NCBI RefSeq assembly: GCF_034092415.1
Contig: NZ_CP139304.1
Location: 1,100,001 to 1,164,000, forward strand
DNA: 64,000 nucleotides
Origin: Prochlorococcus sp. MIT 1341
Lineage (GTDB): Bacteria > Cyanobacteriota > Cyanobacteriia > PCC-6307 > Cyanobiaceae
Direction: 5' to 3'
The translations under genes and the position numbers were made by a program. Positions 53,292-64,000 of this stretch are shown here, piece by piece (within the stretch, counting starts at the first letter, position 1; each line of letters starts with the position of its first letter). The notes below the pieces were generated by a model. That model was not told where the DNA came from and did no database searches. It saw only the letters and a program-made list of their open reading frames with translations.

Positions 53292-56105
53292 ATGGTCAAA
53301 GTGCTTTCTACTTCCGCCTTGACTGAGCTGAACGCCAAAGCTGAATCCTCTATGGAGAAAGAGACTTCACTGCCTAAAACCTATGACCCAGTAGGTACCG
53401 AAAACCGTTGGCAAAATGCCTGGGAAGAAAATGGTGCCTTTCACCCTGAAGCGAATTCATCTGCAGAACCATTTTGTGTGGTAATTCCACCTCCAAACGT
53501 GACAGGTACCCTGCACATGGGTCATGCATTCAATACAGCCTTAATAGACACGATTGTTCGCTTTCAACGTTTACAAGGGAAAAATGTACTTTGTCTTCCT
53601 GGAACAGATCACGCCTCAATTGCTGTACAAACACTTCTTGAGAAACAACTAAAAAAAGAAAACATAGATTGCTCAAAACTAGGACGGGATTTCTTCCTCA
53701 AACGTGCCTGGGCATGGAAAGCCGAAAGCGGAGGCAACATAGTTCGCCAACTTCGAAGATTGGGTTATTCCGTAGATTGGGAAAGAGAACGGTTTACCCT
53801 TGACGAAGGCCTTAGCAAAGCTGTCAGAGAAGCCTTTATTCGTTTACACGATCTAGGTTTAATCTACCGAGGAGAATATCTCGTAAATTGGTGTCCTGCT
53901 TCTGGTTCAGCAGTCAGCGACCTAGAAGTAGAAATGAAAGAGATAGATGGTTTCCTTTGGCATTTTCGCTATCCCCTTAAAGAAAAATCAGACCATTCAA
54001 ATTACATTGAAGTTGCTACTACGCGTCCCGAAACCTTGCTAGGTGACACTGCCGTTGCAGTTAACCCCTCAGATGAACGCTACAAACATCTAATCGGCAA
54101 AACCTTAATCGTCCCATTTTTGAACCGTGAAATCCCTTTAATTGCAGATAATCATGTAGATAAAGAATTCGGCACGGGTTGCGTAAAAGTCACTCCCGCG
54201 CATGACCCTAACGATTTTGCAATTGGACAAAGGCACCAATTACCACAAATCAACATAATGAATAAAGATGGCAGCATGAACAAAAATGCTGGTCGCTTTG
54301 CAGGGCTAGAACGTTTTGAAGCACGTAAAGCTGTTATACAAGCTCTAGAAGATTCCAATTTACTAATCGAGGCAAAACCTCATAGACATAACGTTCCCTA
54401 TTCTGAACGAGGGAAAGTTCCTGTTGAGCCACTTTTATCAACACAGTGGTTCGTACGCATGGAACCAATTGCATCTAAAACTCGAGATCATCTAGAGAAA
54501 AGAGAACCAAATTTCGTTCCAAAAAGATGGGAAAAAGTTTATCGAAACTGGCTACTCGACATAAGAGACTGGTGCATAAGTAGACAACTCTGGTGGGGGC
54601 ACCGCATACCTGCATGGTTTGTTGTCAGCGAAACAAAAGGAGAGGTGACAAACGCAACCCCCTACGTAATCGCTCATTCAACAAACGAAGCCTTAATTAA
54701 AGCTAAAAAGAAATTTGGCGAATCATGTGTGATTCAACAAGATGAAGATGTTTTAGACACTTGGTTTTCAAGTGGTCTATGGCCTTTTTCAACGTTGGGC
54801 TGGCCTGACGAATCAAATGATGACCTTTCTTGCTGGTTTCCTACAAGCACACTCGTAACGGGTTTCGATATCATTTTTTTCTGGGTTGCAAGGATGACAA
54901 TGTTATCTGTGATATTTACCAAGAAAATACCATTTAAAGATGTATATATTCACGGGTTAGTTAGAGATGAAAAAAACCAAAAAATGAGCAAAAGTGCTGG
55001 CAATGGAATTGATCCTTTATTATTAATAGAAAGATATGGAGCTGACGCCCTAAGATTTGCACTCGTACGGGAAGTGGCTGGTGCGGGACAAGACATAAGA
55101 TTGGATTACGACCGGAACAAAGACACTTCTATAACCGTAGAAGCATCAAGAAACTTTGCTAATAAATTATGGAATGCAACAAGATTCGTACTACTACAGA
55201 AATCTCATCAAAACGAAGACCTTGATCAAATTATTAACCCAGATGATCTCAAGCTGTCAGACCGATGGATACTATCTAGACTTGCAACAGCTAACCAAGA
55301 AACTTGCAAACGATATCAAACATATAACCTTGGAGAAGCTGCAAAAGGTCTTTACGAATTTGCATGGAACGACTTCTGTGATTGGTATCTAGAATTAATT
55401 AAAAAGCGCATTAATCCCGATGAAAAAGAATCTCTTAAAGATCAGAAAATAGCCCAAAAGATACTTCATAAGGTCCTTACAGAGTTATTGATAATGCTTA
55501 ATCCACTTATGCCTCATCTAACAGAAGAACTTTGGCATAGCATTACAAATAATTCTCATAGAGAATTTTTATCTCTACAAGCTTGGCCAGTACTAGACAA
55601 AAGTTATATTGACACAACCCTGGAAGAATCTTTTGAAAATATTATTGGCGCAATAAGAGTAATTAGAAATCTACGAGCACTTGCAGAATTAAAGCCCTCT
55701 CTAAGTGCTCCTGTAAGGCTGGTAACACCTCGAAAGGAAATAGCCAAGATCCTGAAAGAAGCAAAAGATGAGATCAAAAACCTTACTCGTGCTAGCAAGA
55801 TTGAGATACTAGACCCTGAAGAATTAAAAAATAATCCATCAAATAAAGCTCTTGCAGGAGTAACAGGAGATCTACAAGTACTACTTCTAGTAGATGGATC
55901 TATAGATCTTTCAGCACTTCATAGTCGTTTAGAAAAAGATATCACTAAAGCTGAAAAAGATATTAAAAATCTATCTTCTAGGCTTAATAATAAGAACTTT
56001 ACCTCTAAAGCTCCAAAAGAAATTATAAATGAATGCAAAGCCAAACTTACCGAGGCGCAAACTCAAGCAGCATTAGCAAAAAAACGGCTGTCTGACCTTT
56101 CTTAA
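53292..56105 (+). CDS. valS: Valyl-tRNA synthetase
   Basis: ValS charges tRNA-Val. Class I motifs are HMGH (residues 75-78 in [14 protein letters not shown]) and KMSKS in [16 protein letters not shown]. The editing (CP1) domain has [18 protein letters not shown] and the zinc/connective parts follow; the C-terminal coiled-coil arm is present ([19 protein letters not shown] onwards). At 937 residues it is full length. A Met at residue 21 ([13 protein letters not shown]) could be the true start, since the family usually begins near it. Confidence 0.98.
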   Translation: MVKVLSTSALTELNAKAESSMEKETSLPKTYDPVGTENRWQNAWEENGAFHPEANSSAEPFCVVIPPPNVTGTLHMGHAFNTALIDTIVRFQRLQGKNVLCLPGTDHASIAVQTLLEKQLKKENIDCSKLGRDFFLKRAWAWKAESGGNIVRQLRRLGYSVDWERERFTLDEGLSKAVREAFIRLHDLGLIYRGEYLVNWCPASGSAVSDLEVEMKEIDGFLWHFRYPLKEKSDHSNYIEVATTRPETLLGDTAVAVNPSDERYKHLIGKTLIVPFLNREIPLIADNHVDKEFGTGCVKVTPAHDPNDFAIGQRHQLPQINIMNKDGSMNKNAGRFAGLERFEARKAVIQALEDSNLLIEAKPHRHNVPYSERGKVPVEPLLSTQWFVRMEPIASKTRDHLEKREPNFVPKRWEKVYRNWLLDIRDWCISRQLWWGHRIPAWFVVSETKGEVTNATPYVIAHSTNEALIKAKKKFGESCVIQQDEDVLDTWFSSGLWPFSTLGWPDESNDDLSCWFPTSTLVTGFDIIFFWVARMTMLSVIFTKKIPFKDVYIHGLVRDEKNQKMSKSAGNGIDPLLLIERYGADALRFALVREVAGAGQDIRLDYDRNKDTSITVEASRNFANKLWNATRFVLLQKSHQNEDLDQIINPDDLKLSDRWILSRLATANQETCKRYQTYNLGEAAKGLYEFAWNDFCDWYLELIKKRINPDEKESLKDQKIAQKILHKVLTELLIMLNPLMPHLTEELWHSITNNSHREFLSLQAWPVLDKSYIDTTLEESFENIIGAIRVIRNLRALAELKPSLSAPVRLVTPRKEIAKILKEAKDEIKNLTRASKIEILDPEELKNNPSNKALAGVTGDLQVLLLVDGSIDLSALHSRLEKDITKAEKDIKNLSSRLNNKNFTSKAPKEIINECKAKLTEAQTQAALAKKRLSDLS

Positions 56106-56118
56106 GGTAAAAAGAAAA

Positions 56119-56727
56119 ATGAATCCAATAGAGAATATCCTGCCATTCTTGCAAACTCCTTTAGGAACTTTATTATTTATCCCCTTATATGCGCTTTGGG
56201 TCTCCATTCTTCTACCAGGAATTTGGGCATCAATGCTTGCAGGTGCGTTGTATGGGACATGGATAGGAAGCTGCATAGTATTTATAGGAGCATGTATTGG
56301 GGCTTTTATCAGTTTCCTTCTAGGGAGAACTCTCCTCAGAAACTGGGCTCAGCAAAAATTATCTAAAAATGCCAAATTACTAGTGATTGAGAAAGCAGTA
56401 AATAAAGAAGGTTTAAAACTAATTTTGCTAACTCGTTTATCCCCAATCTTCCCATTTAGCCTATTGAATTTAGCGTATGGACTAAGCAAGATTAGTATTA
56501 AGGACTATTCGATTGGGTTAATAGGAATACTTCCAGGTACAATATTATTTTGCAATCTTGGTTCTCTTGCTGGGACTCTTAGTAATTTCAATGAAATATT
56601 AGAAAATAATGAAAATAGTTTCAGTTTATTGTTAAAAGTCATTGGTATTTTCGCCACCCTAGCTATTATTATTTTAATTAGTCGCACTTCAACCAAAATA
56701 CTTCAAGAGTTAGATTCACTAGATTGA
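56119..56727 (+). CDS. TVP38/TMEM64 (DedA-superfamily) membrane protein
   Basis: Five or so hydrophobic segments span the 202 residues. The family core is GIWASMLAGALYGTWIGSCIVFIGACIGAFISFLLGRTLLRNWA-type sequence (glycine-rich re-entrant loop) and LILLTRLSPIFPFSLLNLAYGLSKISIKDYSIG, the conserved R-x-P/F-P-x2-x-N segment. These proteins are proposed to move lipid carriers across the membrane. It follows valS by 13 bp, so the two are probably co-transcribed. Confidence 0.88.
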   Translation: MNPIENILPFLQTPLGTLLFIPLYALWVSILLPGIWASMLAGALYGTWIGSCIVFIGACIGAFISFLLGRTLLRNWAQQKLSKNAKLLVIEKAVNKEGLKLILLTRLSPIFPFSLLNLAYGLSKISIKDYSIGLIGILPGTILFCNLGSLAGTLSNFNEILENNENSFSLLLKVIGIFATLAIIILISRTSTKILQELDSLD

Positions 56728-56885
56728 TCAGGATTGGTTAAAAAGAAATCTCGGAGAGTAGCAAAGACAACAAACCATACAAGTCGAACCCTCGAAAAAA
56801 CCCCCTGTTGTCTTGACAGCTCTACAAATTTCATACGACCGCATGGGGTTTTAATTAGATCATTAATTCTAATTTGGAAAATCAC
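56703..56885 (-). CDS. Possible small protein after ligA
   Basis: A 60-residue frame begins 11 bp after the ligA stop and overlaps the end of the TVP38 gene by 25 bp. It has a hydrophobic stretch (VRLVWFVVFATLRDFF) that could be a membrane helix and a basic start. An internal Met (at 56834) would give 43 residues. Nothing else supports it, so it may be a chance frame. Confidence 0.3.
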   Translation of the reverse strand: MIFQIRINDLIKTPCGRMKFVELSRQQGVFSRVRLVWFVVFATLRDFFLTNPDQSSESNS

Positions 56886-56896
56886 TTTGCAGCATC

Positions 56897-59017
<2,121 letters not shown>

Positions 59018-59020
59018 TTA

Positions 59021-59440
59021 TTAGCTACTCACATCAACGATTCGGTCTATCCGCCAGGACTCCTCAACCTTAACAAAAGTGAAATCCAAAGGTAGTTCAT
59101 CTTTATTTTCAGCTTTAAGCTTGAGGGTCAAGATAATTTTCCCTTCCTGAATTCTCGGCCTACCAGACTTAAGATTGCTATAACGATTCAACTTAAGATC
59201 AACCAAGAATTTGATGAATTGCTGACGGTTGACATGTTGTCGATAACTTTTGGAAGTCAAACGATATGCAGCATCAACCCTTCCTGCAGCTATCTGATTG
59301 AAAAACTGCTTCACCATTGGGTTGATGCCCCTTGCATTAAAAACAAGCTTTGCTGCAGTAAAAGTCCAATAAAGGACAAGAGCTCCAGCACCTCCCAAAA
59401 GAGCCTTTGTTCCAATCTCCTTAACTAATACCCCATCCAT
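59021..59440 (-). CDS. Unknown membrane-anchored NTF2-like protein
   Basis: A 139-residue protein with one N-terminal hydrophobic segment (ALLGGAGALVLYWTFTAAKLVF, residues 13-34), then a ~100-residue soluble part with VKQFFNQIAAGRVDAAYRLTSKSYRQ and LDFTFVKVEESWRIDRI, the pattern of small SnoaL/NTF2-like or DUF4864-type domains. Function unknown. It is 15 bp upstream of ligA on the same strand. Confidence 0.75.
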   Translation of the reverse strand: MDGVLVKEIGTKALLGGAGALVLYWTFTAAKLVFNARGINPMVKQFFNQIAAGRVDAAYRLTSKSYRQHVNRQQFIKFLVDLKLNRYSNLKSGRPRIQEGKIILTLKLKAENKDELPLDFTFVKVEESWRIDRIVDVSS

Positions 59441-59462
59441 TGGAAAAGCAGCAAATGACTAG

Positions 59463-59491
59463 TGAGTGTTTCAGAAACACTCTAAAAAAAT
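59463..59491. terminator. Short hairpin with T/A-tract upstream of NTF2-like gene
   Basis: GAGTGTTT, a CAG loop and AAACACTC (about 59464-59482) are followed by TAAAAAAATT. It has the shape of an intrinsic terminator for leftward transcription (T-tract on the minus strand precedes it), but lies upstream of 59440 and behind no leftward gene I can see, so its role is unclear. Confidence 0.5.
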
Positions 59492-59564
59492 TAATCTTAT
59501 CTGACCTACCCAATTAGAGGCAGACTATGCGCAAATTTGCTAACGGAATTAAGTACCGATATCC

Positions 59565-60113
59565 ATGCCCCTAATCCCTTTGCTACCAATCTTTCATAGA
59601 CTGAGCAAAAAGCACTTTAATGGGGCTCTAGTCAAGCAGTCAAAGCCAATCATCGATATACGTTGGAGTGACGGGCGATTGCGTAAGACCGCAGGGTTTT
59701 ACAGAAGAAAGCACTTTTCAGATGGCAGACAAAACTGCGAAATAGTTCTATCTCAACCATTGCTTGGACCACTTCCTCAAAGCGCTATTGAAAGTACCCT
59801 ATGCCACGAAATGATCCATGCATGGATTGATTTAATTCTAAAGATCAATGAAGGTCATGGACCCCATTTTCGGGCTCGTATGGCAGCAATTAATGCAACG
59901 GAAAAAAACTTCCAAGTAAGTGTTTGTCACAAATTTCCAGTACCCAGCACAAAGCATAAATGGATAGCTATCTGTCCCTCCTGTGGAATGCAGTCCCCTT
60001 ATCTACGCCGTGTCCCCACTGCTGCATGCAAATACTGTTGTAACAAACATCATGGAGGGAAATGGAATCCAAGATTTCTTCTAACCTTTCAAGCAATAAA
60101 CCATGAGACATGA
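59565..60113 (+). CDS. SprT-like zinc metallopeptidase-family protein
   Basis: A 182-residue protein with the zinc motif HEMIHAWID (81-89) followed by HGPHFRARM, as in SprT/Spartan-type proteins, and a C-terminal zinc ribbon CPSCG ... CKYC. WSDGRLRKTAGFYRRK is the conserved N-terminal part. Related eukaryotic proteins cut DNA-protein crosslinks; the bacterial role is uncertain. A 35-codon membrane ORF overlaps its last 11 bp. Confidence 0.9.
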   Translation: MPLIPLLPIFHRLSKKHFNGALVKQSKPIIDIRWSDGRLRKTAGFYRRKHFSDGRQNCEIVLSQPLLGPLPQSAIESTLCHEMIHAWIDLILKINEGHGPHFRARMAAINATEKNFQVSVCHKFPVPSTKHKWIAICPSCGMQSPYLRRVPTAACKYCCNKHHGGKWNPRFLLTFQAINHET

Positions 60114-60210
60114 TTTGGCTGTTTTCTTATGGGTCCTCCAACTAAGTGGAATCTCTATTGCTTTCATTGGTTGGCAAAGAGAATACTGGCTAAAGCGTCA
60201 TGAACGCTAA
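60103..60210 (+). CDS. Possible 35-residue single-pass membrane protein
   Basis: An ATG at 60103 within the end of the SprT-like gene opens a 35-codon frame ending at TAA 60208-60210. The product has one hydrophobic segment (LAVFLWVLQLSGISIAFIGW) and a basic C-terminus (REYWLKRHER), the size and shape of many photosynthetic small subunits, but it matches none that I know (PsbM, PetM, PetN, Psb30, PsaM). Its 10-bp distance to the next gene supports co-transcription. Confidence 0.5.
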   Translation: MRHDLAVFLWVLQLSGISIAFIGWQREYWLKRHER

Positions 60211-60219
60211 GTTCAAACT

Positions 60220-60705
60220 ATGAATAGAAACTCGCATCCACGTCAAAGATCACGAGACCCCTTAGATCGCAGAGTTGATCAATGGCTGGAGACAGGCCGT
60301 CAATTTGTGGATGGTGTAGCAGGAACCAAGCCTGGTCAGCGAAAATACGGTCGTTCTGAAAGGCGCTCAGAATCCAACCTAACAACAGTAGGACGCTGGG
60401 TGGGCAACAAGTTGGACTGGTTCCTTGAAGAAGAAGAAGATTGGCTAGAAGAGCTAGGCGTTAATAATCAAAACGAAGCGTCAAAAACGAAAAGGCCCTT
60501 AGACGCAATCTCTAGAAGAATGACCCCTATGCTGCCCCCGAGACCTCAACAAAAAGACGACTGGCCAAACGAAAATATTTTTAAAGTCAATCGCTGGGAA
60601 AGAAACGAATCCTTGAGAGATCAAGCTCAAACGCCCAAAAACAAAAACCATGTCCAAACACATGAGAAACGCTCTCTCCCAAAATCAAACCGAAGACGAA
60701 GATAA
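60220..60705 (+). CDS. Unknown basic, disordered-looking protein
   Basis: A 161-residue protein without a recognised domain. It has a basic/arginine-rich start (RQRSRDPLDRRVDQWLETGRQFVDGVAG), a conserved-looking acidic-aromatic centre (VGNKLDWFLEEEEDWLEELG), and a Lys/Arg-rich end (SNRRRR). Tryptophans are frequent. Nucleic-acid or partner binding is possible but unproven. It is 9 bp after the small membrane ORF and convergent with the chorismate lyase-like gene. Confidence 0.7.
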   Translation: MNRNSHPRQRSRDPLDRRVDQWLETGRQFVDGVAGTKPGQRKYGRSERRSESNLTTVGRWVGNKLDWFLEEEEDWLEELGVNNQNEASKTKRPLDAISRRMTPMLPPRPQQKDDWPNENIFKVNRWERNESLRDQAQTPKNKNHVQTHEKRSLPKSNRRRR

Positions 60706-60785
60706 GTAATTCTTTGATAAAAAATTTAGTCCAACTACTATCCCAAGATTTGCCAAGAAATCCAAAAGCGTCTGAAACGAATTAA

Positions 60786-61445
60786 TTATTCCAAGAGGAA
60801 TCCCCTACGAGGAACAGGACCTAGCCATGTTTCTAATAAAGGGCTAAACACCTCTCGAATAACAGTCAATTCCTTTTCTTGACGAAAAAAACGATAGTGC
60901 CTACTCCAAAAAGGACCTTCAAGACCAAAACCTTGTTCTAACCATGATGCACTTACCAAAGCCAATCCATCCACCTCACGAAAAAGTTCTGATCGACCTT
61001 TTGTCAAACTATGCCAAATAGGCTGATTTCGATTGCTCAGATGATGATCAGCCTCCTTTTTATTCCACCAACTTTCCGCCCAAGCAAGAGTATTAGTTCC
61101 ACAATTCAGCCACACTTGTCTTCGTAATAGCGGAGGCCTCAACTCACTTACCTCTCTAGGTAAGGAACTGTTTTGCTTCTGATCTAGTTCCGATTCCATA
61201 GCTATCAACTGCACTTGAACTTCATCTCCAGTCAATAATCTCAGGTGTCGAGTTGGACTTCCATCACCCAACAACATCATCCTCCATGGGCCTGGTAATT
61301 GCGAAGGTCCATCTCCAGACATAACTGCCTTAGATGGGGCTTCCCATATGATTTCTGGGGAAATGAATAGCGGCGAAGATCTACTCAGAGGTCCTTCCGA
61401 AAGCAAAGCGAGACTATCCCTTCTTAGCCGATGCTGGGAGTTCAC
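60786..61445 (-). CDS. Chorismate lyase-like protein (DUF98)
   Basis: This 219-residue protein has [25 protein letters not shown], the RxVWL and AWAESWW pattern of the chorismate lyase/DUF98 family, and [14 protein letters not shown] near the end. In cyanobacteria this family makes 4-hydroxybenzoate from chorismate for plastoquinone. Its start lies inside the 3' end of mnmG (32-bp overlap), so it is likely translated with it. Identity depends on the family pattern, not on a full alignment. Confidence 0.78.
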   Translation of the reverse strand: MNSQHRLRRDSLALLSEGPLSRSSPLFISPEIIWEAPSKAVMSGDGPSQLPGPWRMMLLGDGSPTRHLRLLTGDEVQVQLIAMESELDQKQNSSLPREVSELRPPLLRRQVWLNCGTNTLAWAESWWNKKEADHHLSNRNQPIWHSLTKGRSELFREVDGLALVSASWLEQGFGLEGPFWSRHYRFFRQEKELTVIREVFSPLLETWLGPVPRRGFLLE

Positions 61446-63420
61446 GACGGTTCTTAAGCTTCAACCAAACTAAAAGAGCAGCTAAATCAGCCTTACTCAC
61501 CCCAGGCAATTGAGCTGCATGACCAAAGCTTAAAGGACGAATTTGTGTCAACTTCTCTCTGGCTTCATTGGAGAGTGTATGAATACTTTGATAATTAATA
61601 TCTATAGGGATAGGTCGCTGACGTTGCTTTTTCATGTAGTCAATTTGTTGTTGTTGACGTTGAAGGTAGCCACTGTATTTAATATCAATCTCCGCTCCGT
61701 CTCTAACTGCAAGTGGTAAAGAGGAATCAGCTAATCCATAGCGTAAAAGATCTTTGCTATGTACACCCGGCCTTCTAAGTAAATTAGCAAGTGTTATTGA
61801 GCCTTTAATCGGCGCACCTGTTTCAAACTCCACAGTAGCTGCAATTGGATCATTAGCTGATAAACGTTCCTTTTCAAGACGCATCTTTTCCTTGTCTAAT
61901 GCAATCTGTTTATCTTGAAAAATTTGCCAACGGCGATCATCTATGAGTCCAATCTCACGTCCAATTGGTGTCATCCGTCTATCAGCATTGTCCCCTCGTA
62001 ATAACAAACGATATTCGCTCCTACTAGTAAGAACTCTATATGGTTCTCTTAAATCTTTAGTAACCAAATCATCAATCATTGTTCCTATATAACTTCCTTC
62101 GCGTGGAAACAAAAATTTTGCCTCCCCCTTAACCATTCGAGCTGCATTAAGACCAGCAACAAGACCTTGTGCTGATGCCTCTTCATAGCCAGTCGTTCCA
62201 TTTAGTTGGCCCGCTCCAAAAAGTCCACTTACTCGCTTGGTTTCCAAAGAATGCGTTAATTGAGTTGCAGGAAGATAGGTGTAATCAACCGCATATGCAG
62301 GTCTCAGCATCACACAATTTTCCAATCCAGGAAGAGTTCTCAACAACTCAAGCTGCAAGCGTTCAGGAAGACCTGTTGAAAACCCCTGAACATATATCTC
62401 TGGAGTATTTAATCCTTCAGGCTCAAGAAAAATTTGATGTGATGACTTATCTGTAAATCTAACAATTTTGTCCTCAATAGAAGGGCAATAACGTGGCCCT
62501 TTGCTATCAACAAATCCGCCATAAATTGGGGTTAAATGAAGATTTTCTTTAATCAGCTTGTGGGTAGCAGTAGTCGTTCGAGTGATATGACAACTAATCT
62601 GTTCACCTGAAACCCATACAGCAGGATCAAATGAAAAAAAATGATCTTCCGCGTCACTTGGTTGTTCTTCAAGGGTATTAAGGGAAATACTCCTCCGATC
62701 TACACGCGGAGGAGTGCCAGTCTTTAAGCGATCAGTATCAAAGCCTAAATTTACAAGTGCCTCACCCAATCCCTCAGACGCTTGTTCACCTGCACGCCCA
62801 GCAGACATGGATTGATTTCCAATCCATATTTTCCCATCTAAAAAAGTGCCCGTTGTGAGGATTACGGCTTTTGCGCCAACAACACTGCCAAAATAAGTTC
62901 TAATTCCTCTAATACGTGCTAATGCACCTTTAGAAGGGTCCCAATTTTGAATAGCTTCTGGGGTTTCACCTTCTATTTCCAATCCTGTAACCATAGCTTC
63001 GCGTATAGCTAGGTTGGGGGTAGCTTGAAGCAACTCAAGCATTTTTCTCGCATATAGTCTTTTATCCGTCTGCGCCCGAAGCGCCCATACTGCAGGACCT
63101 CTACTTGAATTCAAGACCCTTTTTTGGATAGCAGTTGCATCGGCTATTCGTCCAATCACTCCACCTAATCCATCAACCTCATGAACTAGTTGACTTTTAG
63201 CCGGACCTCCAACTGCTGGATTACAAGGCTGCCATGCAATCCGATCAAGATTAAGTGTAAATAATGCAGTGGAAAGTCCTAACCGAGCGGTTGTAATTGC
63301 TGCCTCACATCCCGCATGACCACCTCCAACGACAATCACATCGAATTCTTCTGTTAGCTCATCAAGTTTGCTCATTGGTTCTGTATCGTTCTCGGCAATC
63401 TGAGAATTCAGAAAAATCAA
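61414..63420 (-). CDS. mnmG: tRNA uridine-5-carboxymethylaminomethyl modification enzyme MnmG
   Basis: MnmG (GidA) uses FAD and folate, with MnmE, to modify wobble uridines. [23 protein letters not shown] is the FAD dinucleotide-binding motif (GGGHAG, residues 32-37), followed by [65 protein letters not shown] and [17 protein letters not shown]. Full length at 668 residues, or 653 from the second Met at 63375, which is the more typical start. dnaB ends 4 bp upstream. Confidence 0.98.
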   Translation of the reverse strand: MIFLNSQIAENDTEPMSKLDELTEEFDVIVVGGGHAGCEAAITTARLGLSTALFTLNLDRIAWQPCNPAVGGPAKSQLVHEVDGLGGVIGRIADATAIQKRVLNSSRGPAVWALRAQTDKRLYARKMLELLQATPNLAIREAMVTGLEIEGETPEAIQNWDPSKGALARIRGIRTYFGSVVGAKAVILTTGTFLDGKIWIGNQSMSAGRAGEQASEGLGEALVNLGFDTDRLKTGTPPRVDRRSISLNTLEEQPSDAEDHFFSFDPAVWVSGEQISCHITRTTTATHKLIKENLHLTPIYGGFVDSKGPRYCPSIEDKIVRFTDKSSHQIFLEPEGLNTPEIYVQGFSTGLPERLQLELLRTLPGLENCVMLRPAYAVDYTYLPATQLTHSLETKRVSGLFGAGQLNGTTGYEEASAQGLVAGLNAARMVKGEAKFLFPREGSYIGTMIDDLVTKDLREPYRVLTSRSEYRLLLRGDNADRRMTPIGREIGLIDDRRWQIFQDKQIALDKEKMRLEKERLSANDPIAATVEFETGAPIKGSITLANLLRRPGVHSKDLLRYGLADSSLPLAVRDGAEIDIKYSGYLQRQQQQIDYMKKQRQRPIPIDINYQSIHTLSNEAREKLTQIRPLSFGHAAQLPGVSKADLAALLVWLKLKNRRELPASAKKG

Positions 63421-63423
63421 ACC

Positions 63424-64000
63424 CTAAGCAGCAAGATTCCGAAAACGCGTGAATTGAGGCTCAAATAGAAGCTTGACTGTACCAACAGGTCCATTTCTGT
63501 GCTTGGTAACTATGACTTCAGTTATTCCTCTATCTGTTGTCTCAGGATTGTAATACTCATCTCGATAAATCATTAAAACCAAATCAGCATCCTGCTCAAT
63601 TGAGCCAGACTCTCTAAGGTCACTAAGCATTGGTCGCTTATTTGTACGAGATTCAACACCTCGACTTAGCTGAGACAAAGCAACCACAGGAACCTTCAAC
63701 TCTCTTGCCATCCCTTTCAGTCCCCTAGTGATCCTAGAAAGTTCTTGAACACGATTGTCGGGTGTAGAACCCTCCATCAGCTGTAAATAGTCAATCACTA
63801 TTAAACCCAATTCTTTACCTTGTTCTGCCATAAGACGTCTGCACAAAGAACGCATTTCCAAAACTCCAGAATTAGGTTTGTCATCAATAAAAATTGGCAA
63901 CTGACCAAGGGTATTAATCCCTTGTCCAAGTAAAGGCCACTCATCCTCCTGTAATCGACCCGTCCTTAAACGACCACTTTCAATCCCTAACTCCATAGAA
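63424..64000 (-). CDS. dnaB: Replicative DNA helicase DnaB, 3' part
   Basis: The frame is open at the right edge, so only the C-terminal ~192 residues are seen. LIVIDYLQLMEG is the Walker B region, VPVVALSQLSRGVESR the conserved motif with the Arg-finger region near it, and SDLRESGSIEQDADLVLMIYRDEYY is the hallmark C-terminal segment. The Walker A site and any intein lie outside. It is upstream of mnmG on the same strand. Confidence 0.96.
   Translation of the reverse strand, partial: SMELGIESGRLRTGRLQEDEWPLLGQGINTLGQLPIFIDDKPNSGVLEMRSLCRRLMAEQGKELGLIVIDYLQLMEGSTPDNRVQELSRITRGLKGMARELKVPVVALSQLSRGVESRTNKRPMLSDLRESGSIEQDADLVLMIYRDEYYNPETTDRGITEVIVTKHRNGPVGTVKLLFEPQFTRFRNLAA

Noticed and set aside
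56780-56810. tRNA-like GTCGAACCC segment
   Set aside because: It resembles a T-loop in reverse, but the 5-bp T-stem does not form and no acceptor or anticodon arm is found around it.
62689-62715. 9-bp inverted repeat in mnmG
   Set aside because: Arms ACTCCTCCG/CGGAGGAGT with a 9-base loop; two or three such repeats are expected by chance in 64 kb.

Overview
The window looks like a chromosome segment of a small-genome marine picocyanobacterium, most likely a low-light Prochlorococcus or a very close relative. The base composition is AT-rich, genes are densely packed with many 1-40 bp overlaps, and several genes are typical of oxygenic phototrophs: chlM, ndhH, a complete phylloquinone block (menI, menE, menC, menA, menF) and a DUF98-type chorismate lyase. 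The genus call is an inference from content and compactness, not a database result. I found no tRNA, rRNA, insertion sequence, prophage, CRISPR array or other sign of a genomic island; this is core chromosome.

Layout. 0-9.9 kb: the end of a rhodanese gene, hrcA, trpB, a SUI1/YciH-like factor, cysC, purE, nagA, chlM, a NarL-type response regulator, a small secreted or anchored protein, an IscS/NifS desulfurase and rsmH. 10-17.3 kb: ndhH, then the phylloquinone genes on both strands, then gshB. 17.3-29.9 kb: grxC, prfB (with a programmed +1 frameshift), a small membrane protein, ybeY, dgkA, trpG, a degenerate metallo-beta-lactamase-fold protein, hisC, argS, nadC, mnmE, a DUF2062 protein and a bifunctional relA/spoT. 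30-40.2 kb: a fused double-ATPase ABC protein, an RluD-type pseudouridine synthase, rbgA, a Usp protein, pgk, a secreted unknown, murG, cobC-like, pyrD and an rnhA with a C-terminal extension. 40.2-47.4 kb: a leftward block gloA, clpB-like, secE, nusG, rplK, rplA, rplJ, rplL, with an L10-leader-like element before rplJ and a candidate independent ncRNA after rplL. 47.5-64 kb: eno, an ABC1/UbiB kinase, five small genes of unknown function, valS, a TVP38/DedA-like membrane protein, ligA, an NTF2-like protein, a SprT-like protein, small unknowns, a chorismate lyase-like gene, mnmG and the 3' part of dnaB.

Most genes are housekeeping. The least conventional signals are (i) the candidate ncRNA at 40.35-40.48 kb, which carries an 11-nt stretch complementary to the remembered seed of the cyanobacterial sRNA Yfr1; (ii) the prfB recoding site, whose Shine-Dalgarno-like bases lie in the 3' arm of a perfect hairpin; and (iii) a set of long, perfect inverted repeats inside otherwise normal coding sequences (nagA, rplL, rbgA, menI and one unknown gene), which are too long to expect by chance. 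Two in-frame tandem repeats, in the clpB-like gene and in secE, add signs of recent local sequence change.
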